The position numbers were made by a program, and so were the translations under genes. Shown here in pieces: positions 9,279 through 20,878 of a stretch of DNA of 64,000 nt (its first letter is position 1; each line of letters starts with the position of its first letter). Source of the stretch: Branchiostoma floridae (taxonomy: Eukaryota > Chordata > Leptocardii > Amphioxiformes > Branchiostomatidae); contig NC_049979.1 of NCBI RefSeq assembly GCF_000003815.2, positions 1,654,998-1,718,997 of the forward strand, read 5' to 3'. The notes beneath the pieces are model-generated. The model saw only the letters and a program-made list of their open reading frames with translations, searched no databases and was not told the origin of the DNA.

Positions 9279-12200
9279 CTGGGGAATAAAGATGAACATA
9301 GAACATCAGCACGGCACAAAATACCTTTTTTCTGCATATCCGCATCGGTGCAGGTAACATTGGAAATCACTTGCATCAGACAACATTTACCTGCACCACT
9401 CAGAATTTAGGAAGCATTGTTCGTACTAAAATCTGTTCAGAAACCAATGCCATTATTACTTTTAAACTACAGTACATAGGTCCGTAACAGTAACAGTCAA
9501 TGCAGGTAGTAAAAATAAAAAATACATAGTACATAAATATATAAACCCAGTACATGGACCAGTGTAGGTTAGGTTGAGGTAGACACCAGAAATACCTGCA
9601 CAGCTCCAATTTGTATAGCATCTTGATAAACTAAACTGAGCCACTGAACTTACGCTGCAGGGTTTGCAATGTTTCTTGGTGAAGTTCTCAATAAAAAAGA
9701 CAACAGCAGAGGAGGCTATGGCTGTTTTTGGACATCTAAACGGAGCCACCAAACTTGCGCTGCAGGGTTGGCAATGTTTCTTGGTGAAGTTCTCAATAAA
9801 AAAGAAAGCAGCAGAGGAGGCTATGGCTGTTTTTGGACTGTCTAAACTGAGCCACTAAACTTACGCTGCACAGTTTGCAATGTTTCTTGGTGAAGTTCTC
9901 AATAGAAAAGACAACAGCAGAGAAGGCTATGGCTGTTCTGAGACATCTGAACTGAGCCACCAAACTTACGCTGCAGGGTTCGCAATGTTCTTGGTGAAGT
10001 TCTCAATAGAAAAGACAGCAGCAGAGGAGGCTATGGCTGTTTTTTGGACATCTAAACTGAGCCACCAAACTTACGCTGCAGGGTTGGCAATGTTCTTGGT
10101 GAAGTTCTTGGTAGAGAAAAAAGCAACAGCAAAGTCACCATGGTTTTGGCTTGTATTTAGGCCTTTTTGATAAACTAAACTGAGCCACCAAACTTACGAT
10201 GCAGGGTTGGCGATGTTCTTGGTGAAGTTCTCAATAAAAAAGACAACAGCAGAGGAGGCTATGGCTGTTCTGAGACAGAAAGAAGGCAGAAAGAAAGCAA
10301 GGTCAGTTTTGGCTTGTTTTGGGGCCTTCTTCTCAGGCTCTCTAGTATGTCTAGTATCATGAGCCACCAAACTTACGCTGCAGGGTTGGCGATGTTCTTG
10401 GTGAAGTTCTCTGTTGAGAAGGCGGCCGCGGCAGGGTGCGTGCTGGTCTGCCCCAGGATGACCGTGTTGGCCAGGTCCAGACTCTGCTCCCAGGACAGCT
10501 GCAGGTCCGAGCACATGTTCAGGAAGATGTAGACCGCCAGCTCCGCCCACTTCTCACCCGTACGGATCAGACACTCTGGTGGAGAAAAAATGACAATGAC
10601 AATGAAGTTTATTGCATATTCATGCCCCCTTGGAGCTTAAATGCAGTAAGTCGCATACAAGGAGACTGATAGGTAAGCTATTCTATATTCTACTTATGTC
10701 TATATTTCTGTATATTTCTATATGCTTCTTCCCTCTTAAAACATGTAAAGACAAACTTACAGAGTTCTTCTATAAGGTTGTAGTTAGCTGATGAAAAAGG
10801 GAAATCTTTGATGTTTAACATTACAGATTCATAATCTGTCCTTAGAGTTGGGGTGACCCGGTTCTTTAAGCTAGCCACAACAGCCTGTGAAACTGGTGTG
10901 GCTCTACCAGCCATGCAGATACAGATACATAAAGTATATGGAAAGGTGGGATCCTTCGCCTTCCACTGTCTAAGCAAAAGGAGTCAAACCCGATAAGTCA
11001 GAATTTAGAGTCAGGTTTTGAACTACCGGGTAGAGTAAACATGCTAAGAGCGACAAACCTGTATTTATTATTCATGCCAAGGACGTTATATTAAATGATA
11101 GCATCCTTGGCTTGAGGCACAGGAACGTACCATCTGGTTGCGGAGGGAGGGGGCAGGTGAGGCTGGCAACCCGGCTGTCCTCCAGGCAGGAGCACACGTC
11201 CTTCGACACGTCCCAGCTGGCCTGGCCGTCGTCTCTCCAGCTCAACTCAGGCTTCAGCACGTTGGAAAATCTGAGCAGGAGATTTGAGGGAAAAAAGGTC
11301 AATCCTTTGGCCAGTAACATGAGAGATCGATCCATGACATAGATATGACGAGTGTCATGGGTTCTTCAACGTGCTCTCAAGCCTCGAACAGAAAACCGGT
11401 GTCTTAATGTTCCCTCTACAGGAACCGAGTCTGTAACCTCACCCTCACCCACCTGAACATCTCAGGATACAAAAATTCTTTATACTGGACAAACCAGGTG
11501 TTTATTGCCTACGACTCACTAAATTGTCGGCTGGGAATAAACACTTGGTTGTGTACAATGACATGCCAAAAAGCAGTTACTCAGACAACTGGATATGATT
11601 TTGGAAACGGTCAGACGTTTCAGCTAACGACTCCGCTATCTTCCATCAGTGACACTGACAAAAGATAACTGAGATTATCTAAAACATCTGACCGTTTCCA
11701 AAATCATATCCAGTTGTTTAAGTAATTTGTATTTGGTGTAGGTTACTACCTGGATGTCTATCCTTCATCAATGTGTGTGTGTGTGCAAAGATCTTTAACT
11801 TTTTATCCTGTGACTTACCAAATGAGGAAACTATTCCCCCACCTGAATATCTGTTTGAAGCGCGGGAGGGGCACCCCGATCACGAAGCTGTACACGGTGC
11901 AGTGGGCAGCGATGCGACCTTTTATGTCCTCCGCAACAACGTTCAGCTGTGAGGGCAGACAGCAGAGGAACAGCACGTCGCAGGAGGCCGCCACCCGCCG
12001 GTTGTCATAGAGACAGGTCACGCCCTGCTCCTCGAGTTTCACTGGTGGGGAGAGAATGTTTCCATCGTCAGACAACTGAAGGAGGTTGAAAACAAAATAT
12101 CTCTAGTAGCAGGCGGGAAAGAGGAGGAGTGCGCGAAGTTCAAACGTGTCTACAGTGTCATATTAGGCCGATCAATGTAGAAATTGACGTAAATCAACTT

Positions 12201-13315
12201 TTTAATGAGTAAACTGCTGGAAAATAATGAATTTCAGATCTTCTGATGCTTTTCTTTAACGTAGGTACGCGACCATTTTTCCATGATAGTTTTTGACTAC
12301 AGTCTATGGCACTACCACAAACTTAAAACCACCGCAAACACTCCATTTTAGATACCGCTAAAGTAAATCCCCGCGAACTTAAATGCATAATTCCATACCG
12401 AGTATTTCTGGTCTCCTGGTGGAGATGACCATCTCGTGTGGCTCCACGTCTCCGTAGGTCAGCAGGGCCTGCGCCAGCTGACCGCCCAGCCGCCCCCCGC
12501 CGATGATCCCCACACGGACGGGGTTCCTGGGCGGGGCCTGATGCAACAGGCGCGAACTCCTACTGTGCCGGCTCACCGGCGTCTGCAGTTCCACCACAAG
12601 CTGCCTGGGGGAGCAAATATCTGTCAGTTTTGATAGTATCAGATACTTTTGATAGTGGCCAATAATATTGTTTCAAAAAATGCTGTGACAACATACCAAT
12701 GTTTGTAGTTCCACCACCTGCTGCTAGGGGGAGATAGTCTGTTACTGTTAGTTTTTAGTCTCAAAAACTGCCAACTGTTCAAACATTTGTATCTTGTTAC
12801 TAATATAAGCTTTCCACTGCTGTAGGGATGTGGGTTTACCGGTTTTTACATTAAAGATAACATTAAAAAGTTCCCTAAATTCTGAATGTTGTAATTGTAC
12901 TAGTAGAAAGTTATTTGCGAATAATTCAAGTCAAAAAATGCATCCCCTTGCAGTTAAACATCTACACATAAAAGACAATTTGATTGAATGGCAGTTAGTG
13001 CTATCTATCATATCAATGGAAACTGTATATCTACAATTTAATTGGGATTTCGATGTCGCAAAACGTAAACCGTTAACGGCGCCCGTTATACCGTTAGTAG
13101 TACGTTAGTTAGTACCTTGCTTCGTTCAGGATGGCCACCAGATACGCGGCCTGCGCGCACGCGCACACCGTCAGGGCGTGTGAGCGGGCCCTCAGCACGA
13201 GCAGAGGTTTCTCGCCGTCTGTCAGCGCGCTCTCGAACTGCAGGGACGGCAGGTTGTTGGTGATATCCGCCACGGTAGGGATCAGGCCAGCAAAAATACT
13301 CTCCTGGGCCGCCAT
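9107..13315 (-). CDS. NOXRED1: NOXRED1 orthologue, P5CR-like oxidoreductase (complete, 6 exons)
   Basis: Exons on the minus strand, in order, are 13116-13315, 12399-12604, 11843-12041, 11131-11270, 10377-10575 and 9107-9278. All introns are GT-AG and the total is 1116 nt, exactly 371 codons plus stop; from memory the human protein is about 359 aa. A Rossmann dinucleotide motif VGIIGGGRLGG spans residues 98-108 (GGGRLG at 102-107), followed by VISTRRPE, as in pyrroline-5-carboxylate reductase-type NADP enzymes. Exon 3 carries a CDVLFLCCLPSQLN strand matching the family's cofactor-domain end. The C-terminal half is helical (EKWAELAVYIFLNMCSDLQL; SFENFTK-like region) and ends KQVKQKK. The substrate is unknown in any species, so a cytosolic oxidoreductase role is family inference. 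The start ATG sits in CAAAATGGCGGC. The gene is divergent from DUSP10. Confidence 0.92.
9340..9625. mobile_element. Fragment of the CAGGGCTCGAAATAC MITE family
   Basis: The internal sequence matches other family copies (AATTTAGGAAGCATTGTTCGT, CCCAGTACATGGACCAGTG, GACACCAGAAATACCTGCAC), but the CAGGG termini are not visible. It sits in NOXRED1 intron 5, between the last exon and the decoy-donor array. Confidence 0.7.
9640..10376 (-). repeat. Array of six decoy copies of NOXRED1 exon 5 3' end and donor
   Basis: Exon-end copies terminate at 9654, 9759, 9865, 9970, 10075 and 10198 (real end 10377), so the core period is about 105 bp. Each reads, on the minus strand, GAGAACTTCACCAAGAA, a short AACCCTGCAGC-like end and GTAAGT. 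The copy ending 9759 has GCAAGT. The three outer copies carry an extra T that breaks the frame; the inner three keep the FTKNIANP reading. Confidence 0.9.
10377..10575 (-). CDS. NOXRED1: NOXRED1 exon 5
   Basis: The acceptor is TTTTCTCCACCAG and the donor GCAGC|GTAAGT. It encodes ECLIRTGEKWAELAVYIFLN, then a Ser/Thr/Ala-rich segment ending ENFTKNIANPAA. Its last 40-60 bases plus the donor are repeated six times in the following intron. Confidence 0.88.
10580..11045. repeat. Dispersed repeats filling NOXRED1 intron 4
   Basis: The stretch containing AATGAAGTTTATTGCATAT and CCTCTTAAAACATGT recurs at about 62690-62810. The right part (AAAGGTGGGATCCTTCGCC and GGAGTCAAACCCGATAA) recurs at 24858-24960. 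On the minus strand the latter has a GGGTTCGACTCC-like box B, suggesting a tRNA-derived SINE fragment. Confidence 0.6.
11131..11270 (-). CDS. NOXRED1: NOXRED1 exon 4
   Basis: The acceptor is CCTGCTCAG and the donor AGATG|GTACGT. It encodes RFSNVLKPELSWRDDGQ to LPPQPD. Phases match exons 3 and 5. Confidence 0.85.
11573..11760. mobile_element. Inverted-repeat MITE in NOXRED1 intron 3
   Basis: Arms CAACTGGATATGATTTTGGA and its reverse complement flank a core with TCAGTGACACTGAC. Related sequence occurs at 31440-31510 and in the two halves 49470-49547 and 49901-49950. I cannot assign a superfamily. Confidence 0.65.
11843..12041 (-). CDS. NOXRED1: NOXRED1 exon 3
   Basis: The acceptor is CTCCCCACCAG and the donor TTCAG|GTGGGG. 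It encodes EEQGVTCLYDNRRVAASCDV followed by LFLCCLPSQL, the rest of the Rossmann fold. Confidence 0.88.
12286..12388. mobile_element. Partial TACTGTAAATGC-family MITE
   Basis: It shares CTACAGTCTATGGCACTACC, AACTTAAAACCACCGCAAA and CCCCGCGAACTTAAATGCAT with the copies at 14263, 42011 and 63075. It ends about 10 bp from the NOXRED1 exon 2 donor. Confidence 0.7.
12399..12604 (-). CDS. NOXRED1: NOXRED1 exon 2 (NADP-binding motif)
   Basis: The acceptor is CTCCCCCAG and the donor CTCG|GTATGG. It encodes the nucleotide-binding loop VGIIGGGRLGGQLAQALL and VISTRRPEIL. A TACTGTAAATGC-family fragment lies directly downstream in the intron (12286-12388). Confidence 0.9.
13116..13315 (-). CDS. NOXRED1: NOXRED1 exon 1
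   Basis: The exon starts MAAQESIFAGLIPTVADI and runs to ILNEA, with donor CAAG|GTACT. It gives 66 codons plus two bases. The ATG lies in a YY1/TISU-like CAAAATGGCGGC. Confidence 0.85.
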
Positions 13316-13319
13316 TTTG
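13308..13319 (-). promoter_or_regulatory. YY1/TISU-like start context of NOXRED1
   Basis: The minus strand reads CAAAATGGCGGC around the start codon. This is one mismatch from the TISU consensus SAASATGGCGGC and contains the YY1 core. Confidence 0.5.
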
Positions 13320-13971
13320 AAACGGTTGTCATGGCAGCTGACCCTTGACCTGCCGTTCTATGATGGACTAGTCCAAACACTGTTAGAAAGGGGAGTGACA
13401 TAAAAATCTTTATTTTCCTAATTCACACTTACAAGGTAGTTACTTATAAATATACACCGAAATTGAAATATACATCATTCATATAGAGGAATAATATGCT
13501 TAGACATTTCATCATCTGATCAAGGTATCTTATATATACCCCCTAACCATATACGTTTTTGGAACCGCCCTCGTACACAGAGCCTTGGGGGTACCCGGTT
13601 AGGAGCTGACAGGTGAACAGGTGCTGCGGAACTTTTATCAAAATGATCTCCAAGGACAAATGCAAAGGGTTATTTCTCATCATGTAGCTCAGCAACATCT
13701 AGATCTTTGTTTAAAGCACAACTAGACTAACACTGTGCTGATTATGTGCTGATAAACTGATAAGAGGTTAACGTTAACGTAAAACCTTGAAACATGACGG
13801 CACGTCACAACGGTGCGCTTTTGAAAACCAAGAGTTAAAAATAAAGAATCTGACTGTGCATCCTGTAACCAACAACATTATGCTGTAAAAGGCACAATTT
13901 CAGAAAAATTATCCTTGAGCGTCAACTGATAAAACTCATAATTCTTTGGTGGGAACCATATCAGGCCCTTC

Positions 13972-14156
13972 TACTCTCCAAGCAGAGGTTCGGCCCGGCT
14001 GTTTTTGACGTGTTTGATGCGTTTTTGTCGGGCTTTGTCTTTGGTACCGTTTCTTTCATCACAACGGTACGTGAGATAAACTGTACGAAATAAGAGCCTC
14101 ACAAAATGGCCTCTAAAAAACGTTAAAAACGGAGCCGAACCTCTGCTTTGAGAGTA
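13972..14156. mobile_element. Foldback MITE, TACTCTCCAAGCAGAGGTT family
   Basis: The termini TACTCTCCAAGCAGAGGTTC and the reverse complement of AACCTCTGCTTTGAGAGTA form an inverted repeat extending through the CGGCTGTTTTTGACG arms. The same family at 31116-31296 has a clear 9-bp target duplication; none is clear here. Confidence 0.75.
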
Positions 14157-14262
14157 TAGTGGGCTACCGGATTTAAGAGTCGGACCACAAGAAACCGAAT
14201 GCAACCAGAAGAAAAGCAGCTAGACTCGTAGACCTTGCAAAAGAGGCAAGAGTAGGAGCCAA

Positions 14263-14462
14263 TACTGTAAATGCAGAAATGTTCGCGGTGGATTAGTTTT
14301 CGCGGTGACCACTTCACCGCGAAGTTAAATTCACCGCGAACATTTTTCTATCTTTGTATTAGACTGCAGTCTATGGTGTTACCACGAACTTAAATCCACC
14401 GCAAAAAGTCCTTTTACCCGCTACCGCGAAATTTAATCCCCGCGAACTTAAATGCATTCACA
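14263..14462. mobile_element. TACTGTAAATGC-family MITE
   Basis: It begins ATACTGTAAATGCAGAAATG, contains several CACCGCGAA/TTCGCGGTG inverted motifs and CTGCAGTCTATGGTGTTACC, and ends with CCCCGCGAACTTAAATGCAT. The right terminus is degraded. Confidence 0.8.
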
Positions 14463-17149
14463 GGTCAGTAATATAAAGCTGTAAAAACAAGTCACTGGTT
14501 ATTTTTGCTCTGCCATAAAAAAGACAAAGGAGAGTTGCGCGCTGCTGTACTTTATTTCAGTAGACCATAAACTCGAGGCTGCAACCGTCAAATGCTTTAT
14601 TTGTATGGTCATTAAGTCAAGGCTGCGATTCTTTCATTTCTGGAGTCGTTTGAAAATGACGTAATGCTTCTCCGATATCTAAACGCAGTTGTTCCTTCTC
14701 AGTGTCATCATCACGTGCCACGGCAACTTTACCATATCAAATCGTGTTTCATTTTCCACGGCCATTCATTGCGGTAGCATTACGTTGGTAGTCCTATATA
14801 TCTACTAGCTGACCGAAATAGCATATCCAGAATGGAAATATCACATGTGCTATTATTAATCCTTGGCGCTCTATGACATTTGCGAGTATGGGCAGTGTTG
14901 GGACAAAAATGGGCATGTCATGCAGCTTGGGTCATGTCACTCGGAGCCGATGTCAATGACTCAGAGTGACCTCCCTTCAAGGATATGTATGAGTCACACC
15001 GAGTGGAAACTGAAAACCAGTCCAGGACCGGATCACTTCCTGACTCTGGGAGGTCAACAAAGTTGTGTTCATGTCCTGTGCGGTTTTGCTCCTAATTTAG
15101 TCGCGAACTTGTAGCGCACAGAGCACAGCGCAATCCCAAAAGAATGCGTCACAGGTCGGCCTGTTGACATAGAAGGTTTTGTTTTGGTGGGTTGTAGGAA
15201 TTTAGGATCATAATTTGGTCACAAGATTAGAAAATTCTCAACTTCGCAGCTTACTTAAAAAGGGCATCGGCGGCCCGTTAGATGTTACGCTGAAGCGGAA
15301 ATAATAGTTCTCTGAGTAATTAACAATGGCATTACACGCTGAAACATAATCTTCGAGCATATAAAACGGTAACATATTCTAGGAGTCTGATTTTCTAAAA
15401 GCTCACACATGCCCCAGTATAGTAACTGCTTTGACAAAAATAAGGGTGATACATTTGAAAAGAATTTTGCGGAGCCCCCGTAATATTATGGGAGTTGCCG
15501 TTTTGTTTTCCTTTTCAGAAAGTAACTCAACGATGATTGACTGACCGTGCTTCGTAGTTCTTAGAAACCGAAAGAACTTCCATTCTCCATGATGACTTTT
15601 CTTTACTTAAACGGACACGGATCTGGAAATATTAAATAAACATGGCCATTTTTTTCAACGGTCTTCGGAATCAAAATTAAAGGAAAATCTCACCAAGCGT
15701 TTTTTTAAAATTCAATTATACAACTTGTCTTTTGACAATTGGAAAAGTGGGTTCTTGATTTAGTAGTTCAACAATATGCATTGGACTAAAAAGTTTGGTA
15801 TTATTTGAACATCCGATGATGATGCATCAATGTTTGAATTTCTCGGGTATTTTGGCCACTGAGTGATACTGACAGGTACGAGACAAATGTACAGGTCGGA
15901 GCGGAAGGAGGTTCGAATTCTATCAGGCTCTTCGCGTAACAGTGCCTCTTATTATGAGTTTACAATGATATCTAGTACGTTCTGTAGTATTATCATTATA
16001 GTGAATGGGATCAGGATTTCTTGCATATTTTCTGTTTAATACCTTACAGTTAGTGAAAAGTTCTCGGACTGCGCTCTAGAATAGTTATGTATACTGGTAT
16101 GACTATGATCATGCAAGGGCAAAACTAGCTTTCTGTCATCTTGATGAAAAAGATATATACAGTGACATGTCATAACTGGAATGTGGAACAGCTGATCGTC
16201 AATGGGCCGGTCCAAACCGGAGGAGCTGTTGACGTCACCGTCTCATGAGACGATGTCGTCTGCAGACTTGTCAATCAAACAATCTCCTGGTACAAGCGCG
16301 AACTTGTGTCATGTGGTCAGAGCGGAGCATTACTCAGTGTTTGAAGACTCCGTCACACGCGTTAGTCACGAACATGTCTACAGACACATCCTCCGTGCTG
16401 ATACATATCGGTCTTCTTCTTGGATGTCCATCTCAGAACGGTGGTCAATGGCGTAAAGGCACCTAAAATACTGCTGCACAGAGTCACTGTCAATGGACTG
16501 GCCAAATTTGAACACGATGGGCCATGGTCAGTACCTCTAGAGATACATTTATCCATATACATAAGTAAACATTGAACAGAACAGGTAAGTTTAGTCACCA
16601 AGATTTACAATTCATTGGTTGTTCTTTTAAATTGTACTTTTGTTATGGGTTTGAAAAAAAAAAAAAACAGCGCTTATTGCTCAGTTGGCTTTGAGCGGCC
16701 TATAGTATAAACTGTTCCCGCTATGCTATCACGAGGGAGTCCTTCGGCATCAAAGAAGCCAATGACAAAACAGTTTTGAGTTGCTGTTTTAGTTATATCC
16801 TTCAATGGAATTTTTTATTCCCGCCTTTGCATCATTGCAGGCAATCAAATAAAAAGTCGTTTCAATCGGTGAGTCATGTGTTGAGGAGGCTGGTCAATGA
16901 TCTCAAGTTAGTCATGTGACTTTTGCTAATGAACAGTCAGGGTCACATTGTAGCTGCATTGCCTGCACCCTCACACTCAGGGTTGACATCGCGGCAAAGC
17001 CTAACGATGAGACAAGTCATCAGGGTCTACCTAGGCAGCTTTGGGCTGGTAGCGGCAGAACCTACACGGAAAAAGAAACTGCAAGAAGCTATGGATGGAT
17101 TGTTATGATATTTGGCTTGGCGGTTAGAACTTGACCAGACTTTGGGCCC

Positions 17150-17826
17150 TTAAAGGGGCATTCCACTCACAAGGGAGTGTTATTTTCCAATTGATAATGT
17201 ATCAATGAATACATGATCAGCCGACTTTGGGTGGAATTCCACTTGTGGCGAATTACGCAACGTGTGTTTGTAAAACAATATGACAGTCACTAAACCCATG
17301 CAAACCCTACCCATGTATTCCCTATGTGTGTAGACACTTCCTTTATCGTGAATATTTTCCGCATAAATGAGGGGCGCTTAGCAAACCAAGAAGGTCAATT
17401 GTTCACAAGATATCAAAAAACACATAACAAGACGTGTTTTTCTTAGCGCCCCTGAAATAAACTTTGTAACCTAATTTAAGTCAGGCGTTGTCGGGTACAT
17501 TATATTAAGCCATAGGCTGAGATTGATTTAATCAAATTAGAGGGTACTTGGGGAGTTTTGTAGAAGACTGAATGCTTTTTGATGCGCGTGGGGCTAATGG
17601 GTAGCCTGAGTATCATCCGTATTCTACCGGGGCTCCTTACACTCGCTACCCTAAAAAATACTTTTTAGGAAAGTGAGTGTAAGGAACCCCGGTAGAAATA
17701 GGATGGTACCCAGGCTAGCTAATGGGTACTCTATCGTATAATGTTACGTATCATACATTTGTCACTTCCTACAATTAATATCTATCGGAAAATATCAGTC
17801 CCGTCTGGAGTGGAATCCCCCTTTAA
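17150..17826. mobile_element. piggyBac-like non-autonomous element (TTAA termini)
   Basis: TTAA at 17150-17153 is followed by AGGGGCATTCCACTC. The mirror GAGTGGAATCCCCCT precedes TTAA at 17823-17826. TTAA-flanked inverted repeats fit a piggyBac-type MITE (inference). A second, palindromic MITE (17602-17717) is inserted inside it. Confidence 0.65.
17602..17717. mobile_element. Palindromic TAGCCTG MITE nested in the 17150 element
   Basis: This is a long hairpin with arms containing CTACCGGGGCTCCTTACACT and its near-complement. GCTAATGGG occurs on both sides (17593-17601 and 17718-17726), a perfect 9-bp target duplication. Confidence 0.85.
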
Positions 17827-18410
17827 GCTTGTTAATAAGTTGTTGCCTATGTTTGATTGATATCGATATCGAAGATTGTTGCCTTATACCTGGGGGTTTC
17901 TCGACCCCAGGGTACATTGAAAAACTCCAGTACAGGCGATATGCCCACCTCGATAAGTAATGCAAACAATAGATCTTCTAGTCTGACTTTTATATTTCTC
18001 AAGTTCGCTCTCCTCGTGAAAAAATATGAAGCTTCCGAAAATTATTTCATCAGGTTGGTAGGTCATAGGTTCCAGTTAGAAGCTCTGAGGAAGATGCCTG
18101 GCAAGACATCGAAACGTCAGTTAAGGTGAGATTAACTAGTTGTGTAAAAGAAAACTCTTAACGTTATATCCTAAAATAGAGGAAGACCTTTATTGCGCGA
18201 CAATTGTAACAGGTACAATGTATGGCAATCTGAATATACATGGTAGTTGAACTATATACTATTGCAAAGCTTTAGAATAAGTCATAACAAACGGCATTGC
18301 GTCATAACCTGGTCATACCGTTGTAATGTTACAACAGCCTATAGGCTATACGCAGCCCAGACAGACGACACATTAATGATAATGCGCACCGACCCATAAA
18401 GTGATAAACG

Positions 18411-18418
18411 TGACGTCA
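18411..18418. promoter_or_regulatory. Candidate CRE (TGACGTCA)
   Basis: A perfect 8-bp CREB/ATF palindrome lies 2.5 kb upstream of DUSP10, beside a CpG-rich patch. Others are at 16230 and 23770. About one such site per 64 kb is expected by chance, so three is only suggestive. Confidence 0.25.
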
Positions 18419-20335
18419 CCGTGTTTCTGTACGCGCGCGCCGAACCGAGACGGCATTACCTGCCCCACGGCACGTACATCTGCAGATGACGGAATGATCA
18501 TCTCGCAAGGTCTCCACTTGGCTATATCGTGCATCGTGATGTAGATTCGTGTGCGCGTGCCAACTTCTGTGGTTCATTGTTTGTAATTTATGTGTGTTAT
18601 TATGGCATGATGATATAGTTAAGATCATGATATCCATCTGCCTTTGCCATGTCGAATTTATATCAGTGTTTTGATGTGTGCATGCTAGACGTGATATCAG
18701 CGATACTTGTACGTAATACCAGTGTATGTGAAATCGATATAGAATTTGAAATTAAAGAGTACTGTAACAATAACTCAAAACTTTCAAAAGGAAAATGATT
18801 TTTGTGCCCAATATCACAATCTTTCTCAGTAATCTGACATTTTTCTCCCATTTCAATTTGTGGTTCGTTCGCAATCACAGTTACGTCATCAGGTTTCCGC
18901 AAGTGCTCCCTAGGTAGTGACCGGCTATTATCATGCAACGGACTGATAGAAAATTCACAATTTCGTTTTTCATTTTCAATTTATGGTTCGTCGTTTCTTT
19001 TATCAAAACTCACGATCCGTCGAGTACAGCTTGTCGGGATAGGGGTTGGCTTCGGTGGTGCTGGCGGGAAATTACGTCACCAAGTTAAATGTAACTCTGA
19101 ACGTAGTAGTGAATGTACAACTGACTACAACGTGGAAATAGACATGTTCTCATGCCACGGAGAAACCATTAGTGGCACATTCCCAAGGTCACACATATGT
19201 GGTAGAGTGATGTCTTTGACCGGCCAGAGAAATCAAGCACCGCCAAGTGGCTTCGGTTATATCCCTTTATAGTCAACTACCAAAACTACATAGCTATTTG
19301 TCTCATATAATACACGCATATGAAATATGTAACCCACATATACTATATGTAACCCACATCCACACGTGTAACGTTACTAATATGCAACCCACTAATAATA
19401 GCTAGGTAGCCGATTTGTCTTCTGAAAACTATACTCAGTAGAGCATTTCAAATTTCGCGGCATTCAAAGAAGAATCAGACGAAGAAGTCGAGGACGAGGT
19501 AAATTATATAAGAAGTCCCAACGTATCGTAGTAGCAGTTTCTTCGCGGTCATCTGCTAAGAAGTGAAACCTGTACGCAGTATATATTATATGTATATATA
19601 ATCAACTTTCCGTATCTTTGTTCTGACTTTTTGCTTCCGCTCCGGAATCATCTAGATCATTCTCTGGCTTGAATGAATGTATATAGCATTAACATTACAC
19701 ATTTAACTCAATTTCCGTTGTGTTTCCTTTTTCCAAGTTACTTCTGGAAACTTCGACTTTCGTCTTCTTCTGGGGATATAGTAAACCCTTACCAGTGTGC
19801 CAAGCAAGGTTAAATGACGTGGAAGTTGGCAAGATGGTGTTTACTCGAACCCATTTCCTCTTTGTATTTCCTACACATGCGAGGTCGTCATTTCGTTTCT
19901 TTGCAATTGACCCAAATGATAATGGACTCTGCAATTGACCGAAGGACGTGTATTTGGCTTTATAATAATCAAACGGATATCAAAGTGATAAAATTGAATG
20001 AAATCCTGAAATCTTGTAACAGAAATACAATGTAACGTTAAGCGCCTCATGTTTTCATTTGCATCACGTATTTCACAACTAATTACATATCGTGTGTTTT
20101 TCCTCAAATGTTCCAGGGCTCTTAGCTCTCTGTTATTCATTAACTTTGCGTTTATTTCCGCACGTAGTACTATATCATTTAGGATGACAACAACATCCGA
20201 GCTTGCGCAAACTAGCGCCCGCGAGGACAAACCAGTTTTTACGCTACCTCCCACAATGCCCTGCGTCACACGAAAATAGATGAATGATCTCATCCTCCCA
20301 TATATGGTCATTGATTTACATAAGAATGCCCAAAT

Positions 20336-20710
20336 ATGGCGGGTATGAGTCATACTTTCCTCAGCAGCATAAATAGTGGTAAGCGGAGACGGTTCACCTG
20401 GTGTCACTTTACGGCGTCTGTGGAGTACGATTCAGGGGTCAAAACTGCCTTACGAAAGGACTTTAGGACCAGAGCTGAAGCTTTAAACTACCAAGAAGAC
20501 TACAGTACATTCCAAAGGACCGCTCCACGCACTTGGAACCGAGACTCCGACGTTTTCGCGAGCATAGCAACCCCAACAGCCCTGAAGGAACAGTTTCGGG
20601 CTGGAGTAAATTGTTGTCAAAGCTTTGAAAAGGCCAAAGGTTTCCTGAACCTCTTCTGGGACGCTTTTTTATCGTTCGGAGTTTCAGCAGCCCTCGTTTG
20701 TTGCGGGTAG
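20336..20710 (+). other. Open frame upstream of DUSP10, probably not a gene
   Basis: 124 codons are open from ATG at 20336 to TAG at 20710, ending 170 bp before the DUSP10 start. No domain is recognisable. If DUSP10 transcripts start upstream it could be an upstream ORF; more likely it is chance. Confidence 0.15.
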
Positions 20711-20878
20711 GAGGAAAGTTTTACACACATTCTCTGTGCAGTAAGTTGGTCTTCCCGACCACCCCGACTTTTTAATGTCTGGAGGGTTGGTCCTGTTCCC
20801 TGCCGCAGAGTTAGGACGTCTTCAGCGCTGTGGTGGTGACACTTTGCGGCGGTGCTCGAGAGAAGTTCCGAACAGTCT

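Larger units (their letters stand above)
13320..20878. other. Gene-free spacer between divergent NOXRED1 and DUSP10 starts
   Basis: I see no coding exon. It holds MITEs at 13972-14156, 14263-14462 and 17150-17826, and two perfect CRE palindromes TGACGTCA at 16230-16237 and 18411-18418. A CpG-rich patch with ACGCGCGCGCC lies near 18430. An open frame at 20336-20710 just upstream of DUSP10 has no recognisable homology. Both promoters must lie here. Confidence 0.5.

Noticed and set aside
10690-10977. 95-codon minus-strand frame in NOXRED1 intron 4
   Set aside because: It lies in dispersed repeat sequence also found near 24.9 and 62.7 kb; the NOXRED1 exon phases are complete without it.
19440-19502. 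Possible acidic exon (AAFKEESDEEVEDE followed by GTAAAT)
   Set aside because: No acceptor or partner exon, no similarity I recognise, and too short.
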